Assembly: GCA_958510825.1 (NCBI GenBank)
Contig: OY294051.1
Location: 31,437,667-31,501,666 of the forward strand
DNA length: 64,000 bases
From: Brachypterus glaber
Lineage: Eukaryota > Arthropoda > Insecta > Coleoptera > Kateretidae
Reading direction: 5' to 3'
A model generated the notes under the pieces. The model saw only the letters and a list, made by a program, of their open reading frames with translations. It ran no database searches and was not told where the DNA came from. Within the stretch, counting starts at the first letter, position 1; each line of letters opens with the position of its first letter. Both the position numbers and the translations under genes were made by a program. Below are positions 33,701-44,104 of this stretch, piece by piece.

Positions 33701-35040
33701 TTAATCAAACAAAAGTCGTTTTAAGGAATAGTAAAATGTTTTATATAGATTACTTAAAAAAATTGTTTAAAAAATAAAAAAATATACAGTCCAATAGAGA
33801 ATTTTATTTGCTTTAAAATGATGTATCACAAGACCCTCCTTTTCATTTAAAAAAATTCCCCCCCATGCCCCCTACCCACATTTTAAGAGCTGAAAGCATC
33901 AAATGTATGCTAAAAGGTAGTTTAGGTTGTCTAATTTAAGGTGGTTTTCTCAGAACTTGATTATCTCTTTTAGTTTTTGAGAAAATCGCTGGGCAAATAG
34001 AGTTGGGACACCCGGTATGCGAAAAATATAATTTTTTCCTACGACCTAGTTAGTAGTTAGTGCCTATTTCCCACCCGTTGCCTATCAGCTGATTTTACAT
34101 ATCTGCTGTCAGAAAATTAGTAAACGTCAAACACATAACCTCAAATTGACAAACTAGTTTTAAGATAATCAGTCGCAGCGTATTCTTTGTAAGAGACGGA
34201 TGTGGCCGCTTAGGCGGATTTAATTCTGCATCAGCCTGCTAGTGTAGATATGCACAGGACTTAATTTATTTTATTTTATGTTGTTTCGTGAAAATATTAG
34301 TTTAATAGTAAAGTTTTAAGTGAACCGTGAATATTTATGTTTTTTTTTTATTGTGTGATGTTAAATTTTAACGTTGAACATGTTAAGTCATTTTTTTTAT
34401 AAATTTTAAAGATAATTGTTTTATAAGTTGGCATCTGCGCAAACATCACTACAGAGTGAGACGGTTTTGCGCAGGCCGAAAATTATATTAGATTGAGCTG
34501 GCAAACTATCCTATGGAAAATGCCATTATTGGAATTGGAATTTTAAGATAATGTTTGCGTTTTTTTTGATTTTCAGGTCGTAGGAAAAATAGTATACGCA
34601 CGTCGACGCAAACCATTTCAGTGCACATCAAGTGCTTTTTTTACGAGGCACAGCCGACTGTACAAGTAGAAAATAAAGTTTTTTTTAATTTTTTCAACAT
34701 TAATTGTTAAAGAAAAAAAAATTGGTGAAAAATTAACCACTTTTCTGAAAAAAAGTGGTGCGTTAAGGGCTTGAAAAAGCAGGGTGATCTTAGAGTAAAA
34801 TTTACTTCCTTTTTCAGAGCTGTAGTTAAGTTGATCGAAGGGGGTAAATATCTAGATATTAATTTATGCATAAATTGTAAATTGCAAATAACATTTTTCA
34901 GAAAAAGTTGTTTACTTAATATACTAGTAGGTCATAGATAAAATAATAATGTTCCTTTTTGTTCCTTTAAATTTCCGTATTAAGGAAAATAAGAAAACTA
35001 TCAAAAGTTGTTAATGTTTTAAACATCGATAAGGATTAAT

Positions 35041-35603
35041 TATAGTCTAAGAGCTGGTGACCATTTTTAGTTCATTATTTGCTCCCAGCTGTATTTTATA
35101 TATGTCTTGAAGTACATTCAAATTAAGCTATTCGCAGATCGCCAGGTCCTGGATCGGGTTCCTTTGGATGCTAGAAGCCTCGAAAAGGTGGTGATTAGTC
35201 TATTTTCACAGTTTTACACAATTATTCACTAGGCTGATAGTTAAAAAAAGACGTTAAAAACTTTATCTGACATATGTCAACACTAAAAACTCTTTAATTT
35301 TCATTTAATCAAAATGTCATTTCATAAATTCTCATTTCTTTAAAATATTAGGTATCACATATTTTAAAGCCACTTTTTAAAGACTGTTCTCACCCCTTGG
35401 CCCCAGAATTATTGTGTATAACTATGAAAATAGCCTAATCTGAATGTATTAAATGAAATGTATATGACTCGGAAAGTTAAAAATAGATTTTTTGGTAGCT
35501 CATTGCCATAGGTTTTGGAGCTTCTACCACCCAAAGGAACCGGATCCGGAGTATAGCAATTTGAAAATAGCTTAATTTAAATGTACTTTAAGATATATAT
35601 AAA

Positions 35604-35635
<32 letters not shown>

Positions 35636-35683
35636 GCCGGGAGCAAATAATGAAATAAAAATGGTCACCAGCTCTCCGACTAT
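35041..35683. mobile_element. Inverted-repeat element with TATAGTC..GAGCTGGTGACC ends
   Basis: The ends are TATAGTCTAAGAGCTGGTGA and, from the right, TATAGTCGGAGAGCTGGTGA. The arms of about 150 bp also share TTTGCTCCCAGCTGTATTTT-type text and AAGTACATTCAAATTAAGCT. A (TA)n microsatellite at about 35601-35628 lies in the right arm. Confidence 0.65.
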
Positions 35684-35889
35684 AAGATATCTTTTAACGA
35701 AAGGTTCTTATCCAGTTTAATTTCATTAAAAATAGGTAGAATAAAATATATACATATCGTTAGGTTGGAGTTACAAAGTTGTATGTGCAATACACGGTAC
35801 ATTCAATTTTCTTAATTACCTGACGATATGCTTTTAACCCGACTGACCAAGAAAGGAGGTTTGGACTTTTTGTTTGTACCACTCTACAG

Positions 35890-36416
35890 CCTAAACGCCT
35901 ATACCGAATTTGACAATTAAGGTGTCAAACCATTCATTTTCATGTCGAGGGTGACATAGGCTATATAAAAATTCATATTTCGCCTATTTGGGCTGTCATC
36001 ATCAGGGATTTATAAAGAGCAAAAATGAAAAACTCATCCGTGTTATGAGTTAAACGATGCGTCTTGGTCCCATGAATAATAGTAGATATTATAGTTATAA
36101 ATGTATTTGTCCACGTTTCGACTATACTTGATTTTTTCGTTTTATCATCATAAAATAAGAAATTTGCTTTACAGTCTAAACGTCAAATCCGAATTTGACA
36201 ATTGAGGTGTCAACCCATTTGTCTTGATACCGCGGATGACAAAGGTTATATAAAAGTCCATATTTCGTTCATTTGGGCTGCTATCATCACAGATTTATAA
36301 AGAGCAGAAATAAAAAACTTGTTCAATTTTTATAAATAAGGTCTTGGTCCCACGAATTATAGTTATTATAGTTATAGCTGTATTTGTACCTGTTTCTATT
36401 ATATTAGCTGTATTCA
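35890..36416 (-). repeat. Two direct repeats of about 288 bp, Penelope-terminus-like
   Basis: Units at 35890-36110 and 36178-36395 share CCGAATTTGACAATT.AGGTG, GGCTATATAAAA-type text, ATTTGGGCTGTCATCATCA, TTTATAAAGAGCA and GGTCTTGGTCCCA. On the minus strand each has CUGAUGAUGACAGCCCAAAU followed by AGGCGAAAUA or a decayed form, which resembles a hammerhead core with a GCC/GGC stem II. Stem I pairing is not convincing. Confidence 0.45.
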
Positions 36417-36479
36417 TCAATGTTAAATAAAACCGTTTATAATTGGTTAATTTAACAAAAACAAAAACGTTTAAAAGTT

Positions 36480-36750
36480 TAAAATAAATAATTTATAAAA
36501 AAAACACCCGACTGATTAACTTAAAAGTATAAAACAAGAATAATGTGAAATAAAATTATATGTAACCGTCGCAGTCGGAGGCCAATCCTAAATATTATAA
36601 TAATGATACAAATCTTCAAAATATACAAATGTTTTAATATGAAAGCAGACTAGGCCTCCGACTGCGACGGTTACATATAATTTTATTTTACATTTTTCTT
36701 GTTTTATACTTTTAAGTCGGGTGTTTTTTTTAATAAATTATTTGCTTTAT
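36480..36750. mobile_element. Palindromic MITE with CACCCGACT arms
   Basis: The arms of about 100 bp share AAAACACCCGACT, AAAAGTATAAAACAAGAA and TAACCGTCGCAGTCGGAGGC in mirror order. The spacer is about 60 bp. Confidence 0.7.
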
Positions 36751-36861
36751 TTATTTAAAGATGCATAGAGGAGAGCCGCCAACAGTGGTCAAGGCAAGCA
36801 CAGTGGCCACCCTAAATTACCTAAGAAAATATTCGGCCGATTAGGATGTATATTTACTTAC

Positions 36862-36979
36862 TTCGTGTCCTTAGATATGTGTCAGCCACAATGTTGCACA
36901 TTTGTTCAATATATCTTGGAATGTAGTCAAAGTATAGTTTTGTGTCAATCACGGTAAGGCCTGTGTGATACGCCAACTC
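36862..36979 (-). CDS. Receptor-type guanylate cyclase, extracellular-domain exon (middle)
   Basis: This 118-bp exon starts in phase 0 and leaves one base at its end. It is bounded by a TTTTTTCCAG acceptor and a GAA/GTAAGT donor on the minus strand. It encodes 39 residues, starting ELAYHTGLTVID and including YFDYIPRYIEQMCNIV and a closing TYLRTR. Joined to the preceding exon it reads ...EAIE-ELAYHTGLTV..., the usual helix then beta-strand order of the membrane-distal lobe in receptor guanylate cyclases, where a DYIP motif is typical. The intron upstream (36980-48704) is 11,725 bp and the one downstream (13072-36861) is 23,790 bp. It is too short to show as a convincing open frame by itself; splice sites, phase continuity and content together support it. 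Confidence 0.85.
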
Positions 36980-36999
36980 CTGGAAAAAATATATATTTA

Positions 37000-37693
37000 A
37001 ATTTATTTTCTCATTTCATAACAGAAAAAGTCTTGCATTATTTATTTATATTGTTTTTACATTTTTTGCAAAAAATGTATTTTCGCGCAAAAAATCTGAC
37101 CCGCGGCGGTAACGGAGAGACCAACCGGTTGGACTCTGCAGTCAATTCGAGAACGTTTTTGAATATACTTTAAATTTAGACCAAGCTTGTTGTTGTTTTT
37201 GGTGAACTTGGGCTAAAGTAAGGGTGATAAAGGATGTAAGCGTAGTTTTATTTTTTTTTAAGAGGAACACCACCAAAAATATGAAACAGTGAAATTATAG
37301 AGAAAAAAGTAAGTCATGAACTAAAAATCTCGACAACTTCGTATTCGGGTACTTATAAGATAAAGGATAATCTATGTAATTTTAAATTTGTAAAAATATT
37401 TAGTGTACGATTTTTAATTCACTTTCTTGCTTGAAAAAACAGACCATAGTATAGTCGCTCCCTCAATATAAGGGTGGTAAAAAGCAAATATTTTTTTGCT
37501 ACATAAAAATACTAAATAAAGGCCTTTTGGTATTTAATTTTAGACTTTTATAAAAGTATACAATTGCATACCTATGTAAATATATTAGCTCGTTTATTTT
37601 CTTTTTTACCCAAATGTATTTTTTTGCTTTTTTGTCTCTAATTCGTCAAGTTTAAGGTTACACATAGAAAATATTTGTCTGGCTAAATCATAT

Positions 37694-37697
<4 letters not shown>
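37000..37697. other. AT-rich intronic DNA, nothing recognised
   Basis: I see no credible coding frame or repeat arm. Confidence 0.4.
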
Positions 37698-37730
<33 letters not shown>

Positions 37731-37965
37731 CCTTTAATGCAGCCCAGAGGGCCATATACAAAAAAAAATACAAAACATACAAAATATCTACAAGAAAATT
37801 AATAATTAGCCAATATACAAAAGTTCAAAAGAGCTACCGTCCCCCCATTAAAACTCTACTCCAGATTTGCCATAGATTAGTTTTAGTTTTAGTTTGTTCA
37901 GTGCGGGGTTCACTGCCCTCAACACCTGGTCCCTAGGGACCTTTGTGTTAACCGCACAGATCTCC

Positions 37966-38290
37966 TTATAACATCCCTGTTTCTTTTATAAAGTCCAGGT
38001 ACGGTTTCAGGGGAGTGTTCATGATCTCGTTTGGTTCCAGCGAGTCGTTCCCAAAGTACCTCCATCTTAGCCCTATTAGGGATGGACATTCACATATGAG
38101 ATGGTAGGGCTCTTCGTCCCCTTCCCCACATCTCCTGCACACGGGGCTCGTAGTCTGTCCCACTTGTTGTCGGTGCTTATTCAGTAAGCAGTGCCCAGTT
38201 ATTATACCCGTTATTGCTCTCAGTTGACTTCTGGACATGCCTAGAAGTAAGCTGGTTCTTTTCTTGGTTGGCCCCCCTAGAAAGAGTAGA
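37966..38290 (-). pseudogene. Retrotransposon C-terminal Cys/His region, after a frameshift
   Basis: From about 38290 the frame reads LGGPTKKRTSLLLGMSRSQL, then RAITGIITGHCLLNKHRQQV, then CRRCGEGDEEPYHLICECP. The L.R...R...G..TGHC.L..H then C..CG...E...H....CP pattern is the usual tail after RNase H in these elements. The protein ends at a stop at 37966. Together with 38260-38755 it makes one protein with a single frameshift. Confidence 0.85.
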
Positions 38291-38755
38291 GTGTCTCATT
38301 TTAGGTGCATCTATCCAATGTTGCTGGTGTTCATTCCTCAACATTTTCCTGACCTCGTGTCTGGCAGTGGAATAAGATACCCCACAGCACGGTTCTGGTC
38401 CTGTGAGTACGGCTTCACTCCCCTTTCTTGCCAGGTCGTCTGCCTTCTCATTACCATCTATTCCTTGATGTCCTGGTACCCATATCAAATTTACTTTGTT
38501 ATGTTCAGCCAGTTTACATAGCTCGCTGTGGCATTCATATACTAGTTCCGAGCTAAAGGCATATGAATCTAATGCCTTTATTGCTGCCTGGCTGTCTGAA
38601 ATGATATTTACTGTCCTACCCGTGTAGGACTCCGATACCATTTCTTGTGCGCAGACATAAATCGCATAGATTTCCGCTTGGAAAACGGTTGCCTTGGTTC
38701 CGAGGTTTAAGCTAATTTCTTTGCCCGGTCCATTTGCCATAGATTGGAACGCCAT
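38260..38755 (-). pseudogene. RNase H domain of a non-LTR retrotransposon
   Basis: It reads LGTKATVFQAEIYAIYVCAQ (catalytic Glu), IISDSQAAIKAL (catalytic Asp), then VNLIWVPGHQGIDGNEKADD (the W.PGH..I.GNE.AD.LA signature with the last Asp). The domain start with the first catalytic Asp (TDGS) is lost to decay: upstream in frame I read CGSAEE and a stop. RNase H of this type removes the RNA strand in I-, LOA- and related elements. The natural frame leaves this ORF near 38270 and continues in another frame as the next entry, so a frameshift is present. Confidence 0.85.
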
Positions 38756-38830
38756 AGAATGTCACTCCTCAGCAGAGCCACAATAGAGAGGTTGGAAGAT
38801 TTATATAGCCAATCGCGGAACCCAAAAGCA

Positions 38831-38945
38831 CGAAATAATCATTTCTAAGAAGACAGATTTCCAGTTTTCATATTATATATAAATAATCATTTTTAAGAAG
38901 ACATATTATATATAAATAATCATTTCTAAGAAGACAGATTTCCAC
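38831..38945. repeat. Minisatellite, about 40 bp x 3
   Basis: Three units of AAATAATCATTTCTAAGAAG, ACA, separated by ATATTATATAT-type text. The third is followed by GATTTCCACTTTTTCATA, echoing GATTTCCAGTTTTCATA after the first. Confidence 0.65.
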
Positions 38946-39738
38946 TTTTTCATAGAAACAAGTACCAATTTGGGCGATCCCAAAACTCTATCGTTTCAGG
39001 ATTCAATGCCGGCATGCTTTCAGTGATCTGTAGTTACCTATAGTATATGATTTTATTATAATATATCATATCATGATGAACTATAAAGACTATAAGACAT
39101 TTTTTATAGCCGAGCGTATTAAATAAGAGTGCGAGGCTATACTTGTCTTCTCTGCCGTGGTTTATATATTATTTTTTTCACTTCTAACGCATTTATTCTT
39201 ATTATTTAACATTTTTATATCAATAATAAACTAAAATGTTTGCTGGATCATAATTAACCGCGCAAAAACAAGTAGCCTTTGAAATAGCCATTTCTAAAAA
39301 CAAATGAATAAATTGATATATTCACTGAAAGTTAACAGTTCTAGTGGGTGGTATTTTGATATTTTTAAAATGTGTATAAACATCGGTGAGTTGTTTATTT
39401 ACTGAACAATATGTTATATTCTATTATAATTAATTCATTTATAATATTTTCCATGCTCATTTTTTATCCAATGGCAAATTATTGTTGCATTTTGTCCATT
39501 AAAAATTATAAGCAATGACATGTGTTTGCAGTTTAAGGAAAATCAAGTGGCAGATATCAATTGTTTATAAAATTAACTCCTACTAGGAGAGAAAAAATTA
39601 TAAGTGAAGAAAATTGATTTTACAGTCTGAAAACATGATGAATATTGGTATGTTCTAAAGCTAGTGGAAAAAATCTTTTAATTTCCGCATATTCTGAAAC
39701 TACAAAGTTATAGTTTACTACGCCGCCAAAGATGAATA
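38946..39738. other. AT-rich intronic DNA, nothing recognised
   Basis: There is no credible coding frame. The phrase CTACAAAGTTATAG near 39700 resembles the subterminal repeat of the next element. Confidence 0.4.
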
Positions 39739-40063
39739 TTACAAATCGTCGACTTGGTATTACAAGGTTGCATGTAACATATTTTGAGATTTTACGTTTT
39801 TAGAACTACAGGGTTGCGTGTAGCCGGAGGTACCTTTAGCTGCTTTCCAATAGATCGCAGCACACATCAAATTCGATTTATAAAGTGAAACTTGGGTGCA
39901 TGTAGAATTCCACCCTTAAGTTAAACTACAGAGTTCTAACTGCGCTGTCTCCGCTTTTTTATATGCACATGCGACTTTGCATTTTTCTCGTGTTAGTAAT
40001 ACCTATTTGGCACCATTTTGTAAACAATTACAACCAACAAACATTGTAATATTGTAAGAAAAC

Positions 40064-40149
40064 ATGGAAATTGATTTTGAAGAGGACAGTGATAATTCTG
40101 TTAAAGATCGTGACTTTGTTCCTGAGGAATATGACCAAAATTATAGAAG
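40064..40149 (+). CDS. Candidate first exon of an element-borne gene
   Basis: The start context AAAACATGG is good for insects. The 86-bp exon encodes MEIDFEEDSDNSVKDRDFVP, then EEYDQNYR, and reaches AGAAG followed by GTATGT, a good donor, leaving two bases. The peptide is acidic at its start with a DSD...DRDF.PE pattern often seen at the N-termini of insect proteins linked to DNA transposons; this is my impression, not a search. No acceptor plus coding sequence follows inside the element, so the rest is deleted or spliced to something not recognised. The opposite strand carries the host gene. It could be an accidental open frame. Confidence 0.4.
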
Positions 40150-40249
40150 GTATGTTAAAGTAGGGTTATGTTTGTGATTTTTTTAACTGAAAATCCTATA
40201 GGGGAAATATGGGGAAAAATAATTTTATTTTAGAAAAATTCTAAAGTTG

Positions 40250-40565
40250 CTATATAGGGGTTTTTGAGGTTGCTGAAATTGAATCTGATATTAAAATTTT
40301 TCTAAATCCACCTACGAGGGGGCGAGGGGGTAAATATTTTTAAATATTTTCAATATTTTCCTCAAAATTGGTATATAGGGGTTTTTGGGGTTGACGAATT
40401 TGAATCTCATAATAACTTTTTTCTAATTTCACCCCCTGAGGGGTGGGGGGTAGTTATCCTGAAAACTGGTATATTGAGGTTTTTGAGGTTGCTGAAAGTG
40501 AACTTGATAACAAAAAAATTACAAATCCACCCCCGAGGGGTGGGGGTAGTTTTCGTAAAAAATGG
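40250..40565 (+). repeat. Tandem repeat, about 100 bp x 3
   Basis: Each unit has GTATATAGGGGTTTTTGAGG or a variant, TTGCTGAAATTGAATCTGAT and a G-rich part such as CCCCGAGGGGTGGGGGTAG. Unit lengths are about 118, 98 and 97 bp. Confidence 0.7.
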
Positions 40566-41041
40566 TACCTAAATTCAAGCACTAGCCAAAAAAGAAATAC
40601 AACTTAACCTTCTACAGCTTTAGTGTGTCGTATCTTTTAATGTATATTTGTTTAAGCCGCGCGAATTAGTTGTATGTTAACTTATCTTAAGTATGAAATA
40701 GTTTTGTGTTTTTTTTTTCAATATAAATTTAATTTTCCTATTACATTTTTATTTCATTGCAGCATAACAAAGTTGTATGTTTTAAAAGTGCTAACCCAAA
40801 AAACTACAAAGTTGCATGTATTTTTTTAAAATTAAATATTTCATTAATTTTTAACAAAATTATAATTTTTCAACAGCATTCGTAAAAGTTAATTTTTTTT
40901 AATATTTAATAAGAAAAAAACAGACGTAAATCAATAATGGTTTAGTTTTTACCACTAGCAAAATATTTAATTGCGTTTATCTCAAAATGATACATGCGGT
41001 ACATGCAACCTTCTAATACCAAGCCGACGAAATGTTAATTA

Positions 41042-41619
41042 TACTCCGTCCAGTTATGCAAGATAGTAAGAGACGCGGCCCGTTTTACACCAGAAAGCAC
41101 ATAAATAGCATAATTATGCATAAATCGTAGTGTATCAAAAATTTAACAGATTTCGGTATTGTTTTCCTGGAAAGGGCCTATCCAAAGACTCGCATAACAA
41201 GCATAGTACATAAGAACGCGATGCCAGGATTGGCTTGATATGTCGTCATGTATCTTGTAATGGTTGTTATGCGAGCCTCTGGATAGGCCTTGTTGTAATT
41301 TTAACCTAAAAATTTGACGTTTTCCTTATGTTCAATATAATTTACGTTTGTACAATATGTAGAATATGCTAATTTAGTGTGAGTGTATAAAGAATAAACC
41401 AAAAATTACCTTTTCAATACCATACAAAATAACATTAAGTATAACCATTTTTTTGTGTAACTTTCTCTTCTTTTATTAGCTTTAACGACCGTCAATCATT
41501 GTCATAGACAAAAAATATCACAATATTTTATATGTTAAAAGGTACGAGTTTTTAACCAATGATGTACCTTAAAAATCACGCGAATTTTAAACTACTATCT
41601 TGCATAATTGGACGGACTA
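41042..41619. mobile_element. Tc1/mariner-like MITE with TA duplication
   Basis: The inverted ends CTCCGTCCAGTTATGCAAGA and GTCCGTCCAATTATGCAAGA are flanked by TA. A second, internal inverted pair (GGCCTATCCAAAGACTCGCA at about 41177 with its complement at about 41280) lies inside. TA target and short ends fit Tc1/mariner. No transposase frame is present. Confidence 0.65.
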
Positions 41620-41625
41620 TTATAG

Positions 41626-43054
41626 TCCGTATATAATAGTTCAGTTAATGAAAGTCACACAACCAGAAATATGTTACGAACTTCTGATAGGTTTATACGC
41701 TCGGTTCATAGTTGAGGTATATATTAAAAACGTGCACCATTTATTATACCTCTTACAAGTATTTAATCCTAATGCTAATATTATAGTTTTATAATAACCT
41801 AATAAATACAAACAAGTCCTATTTTTGACGCCAACACAAATTTTTTTTCTAGTTTTAGCAATAAAAAGTTTAGATTATATAATTAAAGTACAGGTGGTTG
41901 AAGATCTTAATCTCGAGAAAGTTTGCACTTCGTTGAGCTTCCACTTAATTATATACTGCATGCAGGAAGGAAGAAGCTTTAAATTAAGTTTTTACTGATC
42001 CACTGAACTTTTTACGTTTTACCCTTAAGGGTCATTTAAGTAAATACTTAAACAAACTGCGAATGTAATATTACATTCGCAGTTGTTTTTATTAACCCAT
42101 TTTGGGCCACCAGACCCATAGGCACATTAGTTATATAAAAACTAAATTATTTAACTTGAAAAGGAGTCTTTATAACTATTAAAGTAAAAAAAAAAGTATT
42201 TATTTTTTTATTTTTGGTATAAATAAAATAGTGTACTCATCTTGAAAAAAAAAAACTACGATTCTCAAATTAAAAAAAGAAAAAATTATATTTAACATTT
42301 ATATGAAAATTTAACTGTTTGAGTACGGTGACTTTTAAATCAAGTTATAAAAAAATATAACTACAAAACTAATTATATATTAATTTACTAAAGTTTTTGT
42401 ATATCTTATGAAACATAATCAACATAAATAAAACAATTAATCGATATAAAAATGTATTTATTTACGAAAATGCAGACTTATCCCACATAAAGTCAAAAAA
42501 ATAATAATACTTCCAAAACTGTTATATAAATATTATAAATATTAAAATTGATTTTAACATTGAACTTTTGTGTTTTTAATTTATTTTAGTGAATTAATAC
42601 AGATTAATTAGTTAACATAAATTTTAAGGTTATGTCATAGAAGAAATTTTTATTTTGTATGAAATGATTATAATAACTGGATCTGGCCAAAAATAACAGT
42701 TAGTTCAAGACAAAAAGTGACCAAAAGATCATATTTCTTTATAAATATTACAGTAAAGGTAAAGCATCTTCTTTTAAAAAGCTTAAAAATAGCAAGTTTT
42801 AGCGGGCGAAAAAACTTCAAAAGTTTAACTTTTCACCCGTAAAACATGAACAAAAAGTGTGGCTTTTAGAATCAATCGAATAAAAAGTAATAAATAAATT
42901 CAAGTTTTAACCTCTTGGTCTAAGTAAGGTACGTATTCAACTTTAATCAAGCAAAACATCTGATTTGAGTACTTAATAGGCTTGCAGATATACAAACCTT
43001 TGAGCCACTTAATCTAAATATTACGTTCTTGTTTTAAGTAATCATTTATCTGTG
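41626..43054. other. AT-rich intronic DNA with one short dyad
   Basis: The dyad AACTGCGAATGTAATATTACATTCGCAGTT is at about 42056-42084 (29 bp without loop). The open frame at 41600-41794 starts on the MITE end and is not credible. Confidence 0.4.
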
Positions 43055-43528
43055 CACTCAGAAAAATCTCATCTTGTAAAATCAATAAGAAATTATTTTA
43101 ATTTAAAAAAATTGCCTTTTAAAATATTAAAAGTAAAAACTTTACCTTTTAGTTATGAACAATATTAATTTAAAAAAATAATTTTTACACCAAACCGTTT
43201 TTCACTTTAAAGTAAAAGTATTGAACCCTACTTTCTTATTTTAATGTTTTCTTAATAAAATTATTCCCTTTATATTGTTGAAAAATATCAATATATTAAA
43301 AGAATTCTTTTTAAAATAACCAGTTTTTGTATTCAAATCATTTACAAGTTTAAATTATTTAAGAGGAAACATTTTTTAAATTGCAATGAATATTTTTATT
43401 TTTACAATGGCTTATAAAATTAAAAAATATCTCTTTGAATTAACAAAAAACACTGTCGGAGCAAAAACATATTGGTTTTCTTTTAAATCATATGACTTTT
43501 GTTTGTCCAAACGATTTTTCTCTGAGTG
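43055..43528. mobile_element. MITE with CACTCAGAAAAATC ends, copy 2 (inverted)
   Basis: It matches 22592-23059 in opposite orientation along its whole length. The open frame at 43386-43568 lies within it and is not a gene. Confidence 0.7.
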
Positions 43529-43617
43529 TGTGTACCTTTTAAATAATGCATCGTATTTTTTTATTTAATCTTTGTCAAACTCTTAAAGCATCATTCTATA
43601 TTCTAATAAGTAATTTA

Positions 43618-44104
43618 CTGCCCTGCTAAGACAAGTTGAAAATTAGATATTTTGAGATATGGCCATATATTTTTTTGTTTGCACTTTTTAAAATCATATT
43701 TAAATAAATATGCCGTTGTGTTCTGCTTTATTTTACATAAAAATACGTGATATCCTTTGAAAAAAAAAATTTTTGTCAAAAAAATAAATTGTCATACTTA
43801 ATGCATTTGTTCTATCTGAGAAAGTTAGGACAAAATGTTCTAAAAAGTTCCATCAAATTACTAAGATCTGTAAAGTTAGTTCTAGTCCTGACTTATTCTT
43901 CTAGTAAACAAACAAACAATTTTATTTAGAAAACATTCCACATAGGACAAATATTTTAGGCAAATTTTTAGGATTGGGGTTTTAGATAGATTTCTTTTTA
44001 GCAGGCACATGTGGCTAGTGTAAAGCAATACAATGGTGCACACCGGTGTGCTTATGGCAAGAAGTGAATTTTTGCAGGTAGGAAAATTTGTCTTAGCAGG
44101 GCAG
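43618..44104. mobile_element. MITE with CTGCCCTGCTAAGACAA ends
   Basis: The inverted ends CTGCCCTGCTAAGACAA are exact at both sides and TTTA flanks both (43614-43617 and 44105-44108). It is 487 bp, with no credible coding frame (43747-43929 and 43882-44133 fall on it). Confidence 0.7.

Larger units (their letters stand above)
32760..33757. mobile_element. Hammerhead-bearing retroelement cluster (Penelope/retrozyme-like)
   Basis: Three copies of one repeat are present: inverted at about 32766-33074, direct at 33074-33348 and direct at 33481-33750. They share CAGTCTCTGCTTTTAGCAGT, GATGTCGCTAGCTG, CTATATAGAGATATATGG, the 84-nt ribozyme and AATAGTAAAATGTTTTATAT. The direct copies are spaced exactly 436 bp, with about 130 bp of extra sequence (33349-33480) found once. 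A tandem pair plus an inverted copy is the layout reported for Penelope-like insertions. No protein is encoded, so it would be non-autonomous. Confidence 0.65.
32288..34018. mobile_element. Inverted-repeat element with TACCGGGTGTC ends
   Basis: The ends are TACCGGGTGTCTCAACTCTA and, from the right, TACCGGGTGTCCCAACTCTA. The arms run about 200 bp further, through GTGGGCAGGGGGG-type text shared with 16588-17300. The centre has been occupied by the hammerhead-bearing sequence. Confidence 0.7.
31975..34690. mobile_element. Outer inverted-repeat element with CAGTGCA hairpin ends
   Basis: The left arm (about 31978-32287) and right arm (34020-34180 and 34555-34670) mirror each other: TTCAGTGCAC, a T-rich stem closed by GGCGGAGCC or GGCACAGCC, TTTCCTACGACCTAG, TTTGACGTT-type text and GATATGTAAAATCAGCTGAT. 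A related single copy lies at 63165-63415. Between the arms lies the CGGGTGTC element, and inside that the hammerhead cluster. The segment 34195-34550 looks like a further insertion. Confidence 0.55.
13072..36861 (-). other. Intron of the guanylate cyclase gene, 23.8 kb
   Basis: The sequence lies between exons whose phases match (1 base left, 2 bases needed), so no coding exon is required inside it. It holds two retrotransposon protein fragments, a SINE, several foldback elements and the hammerhead cluster, each listed separately. Confidence 0.8.
37698..38815 (-). mobile_element. Non-LTR retrotransposon 3' end (RNase H-bearing, I/LOA-like)
   Basis: The 3' end on the minus strand is a (TTA)n tail at 37698-37730, preceded by a short 3' untranslated stretch with TGGCCCTCTGGGCTGCATTA. 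The coding part is an RNase H domain followed by a Cys/His motif. 5' truncation falls at the start of the RNase H domain near 38815. Confidence 0.75.
39739..41038 (+). mobile_element. Inverted-repeat DNA element carrying a possible first exon
   Basis: The ends mirror each other: TCGTCGACTTGGTATTACAA on the left and TCGTCGGCTTGGTATTAGAA from the right. Inside both ends the phrase ACTACAAAGTTGCATGTA recurs in variants (39761, 39803, 39925, 40763, 40800, 40990), as expected of transposase-binding sites. The element holds an ATG-started exon with a good donor (40064-40149) and three tandem units at 40250-40565. No transposase core is visible, so this is an internally deleted copy or the start of an unknown gene. 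I cannot assign a superfamily. Confidence 0.55.

Noticed and set aside
38237..38521. 94-codon plus-strand frame over the RNase H fragment
   Set aside because: It is the antisense of the non-LTR coding sequence and has no family resemblance.
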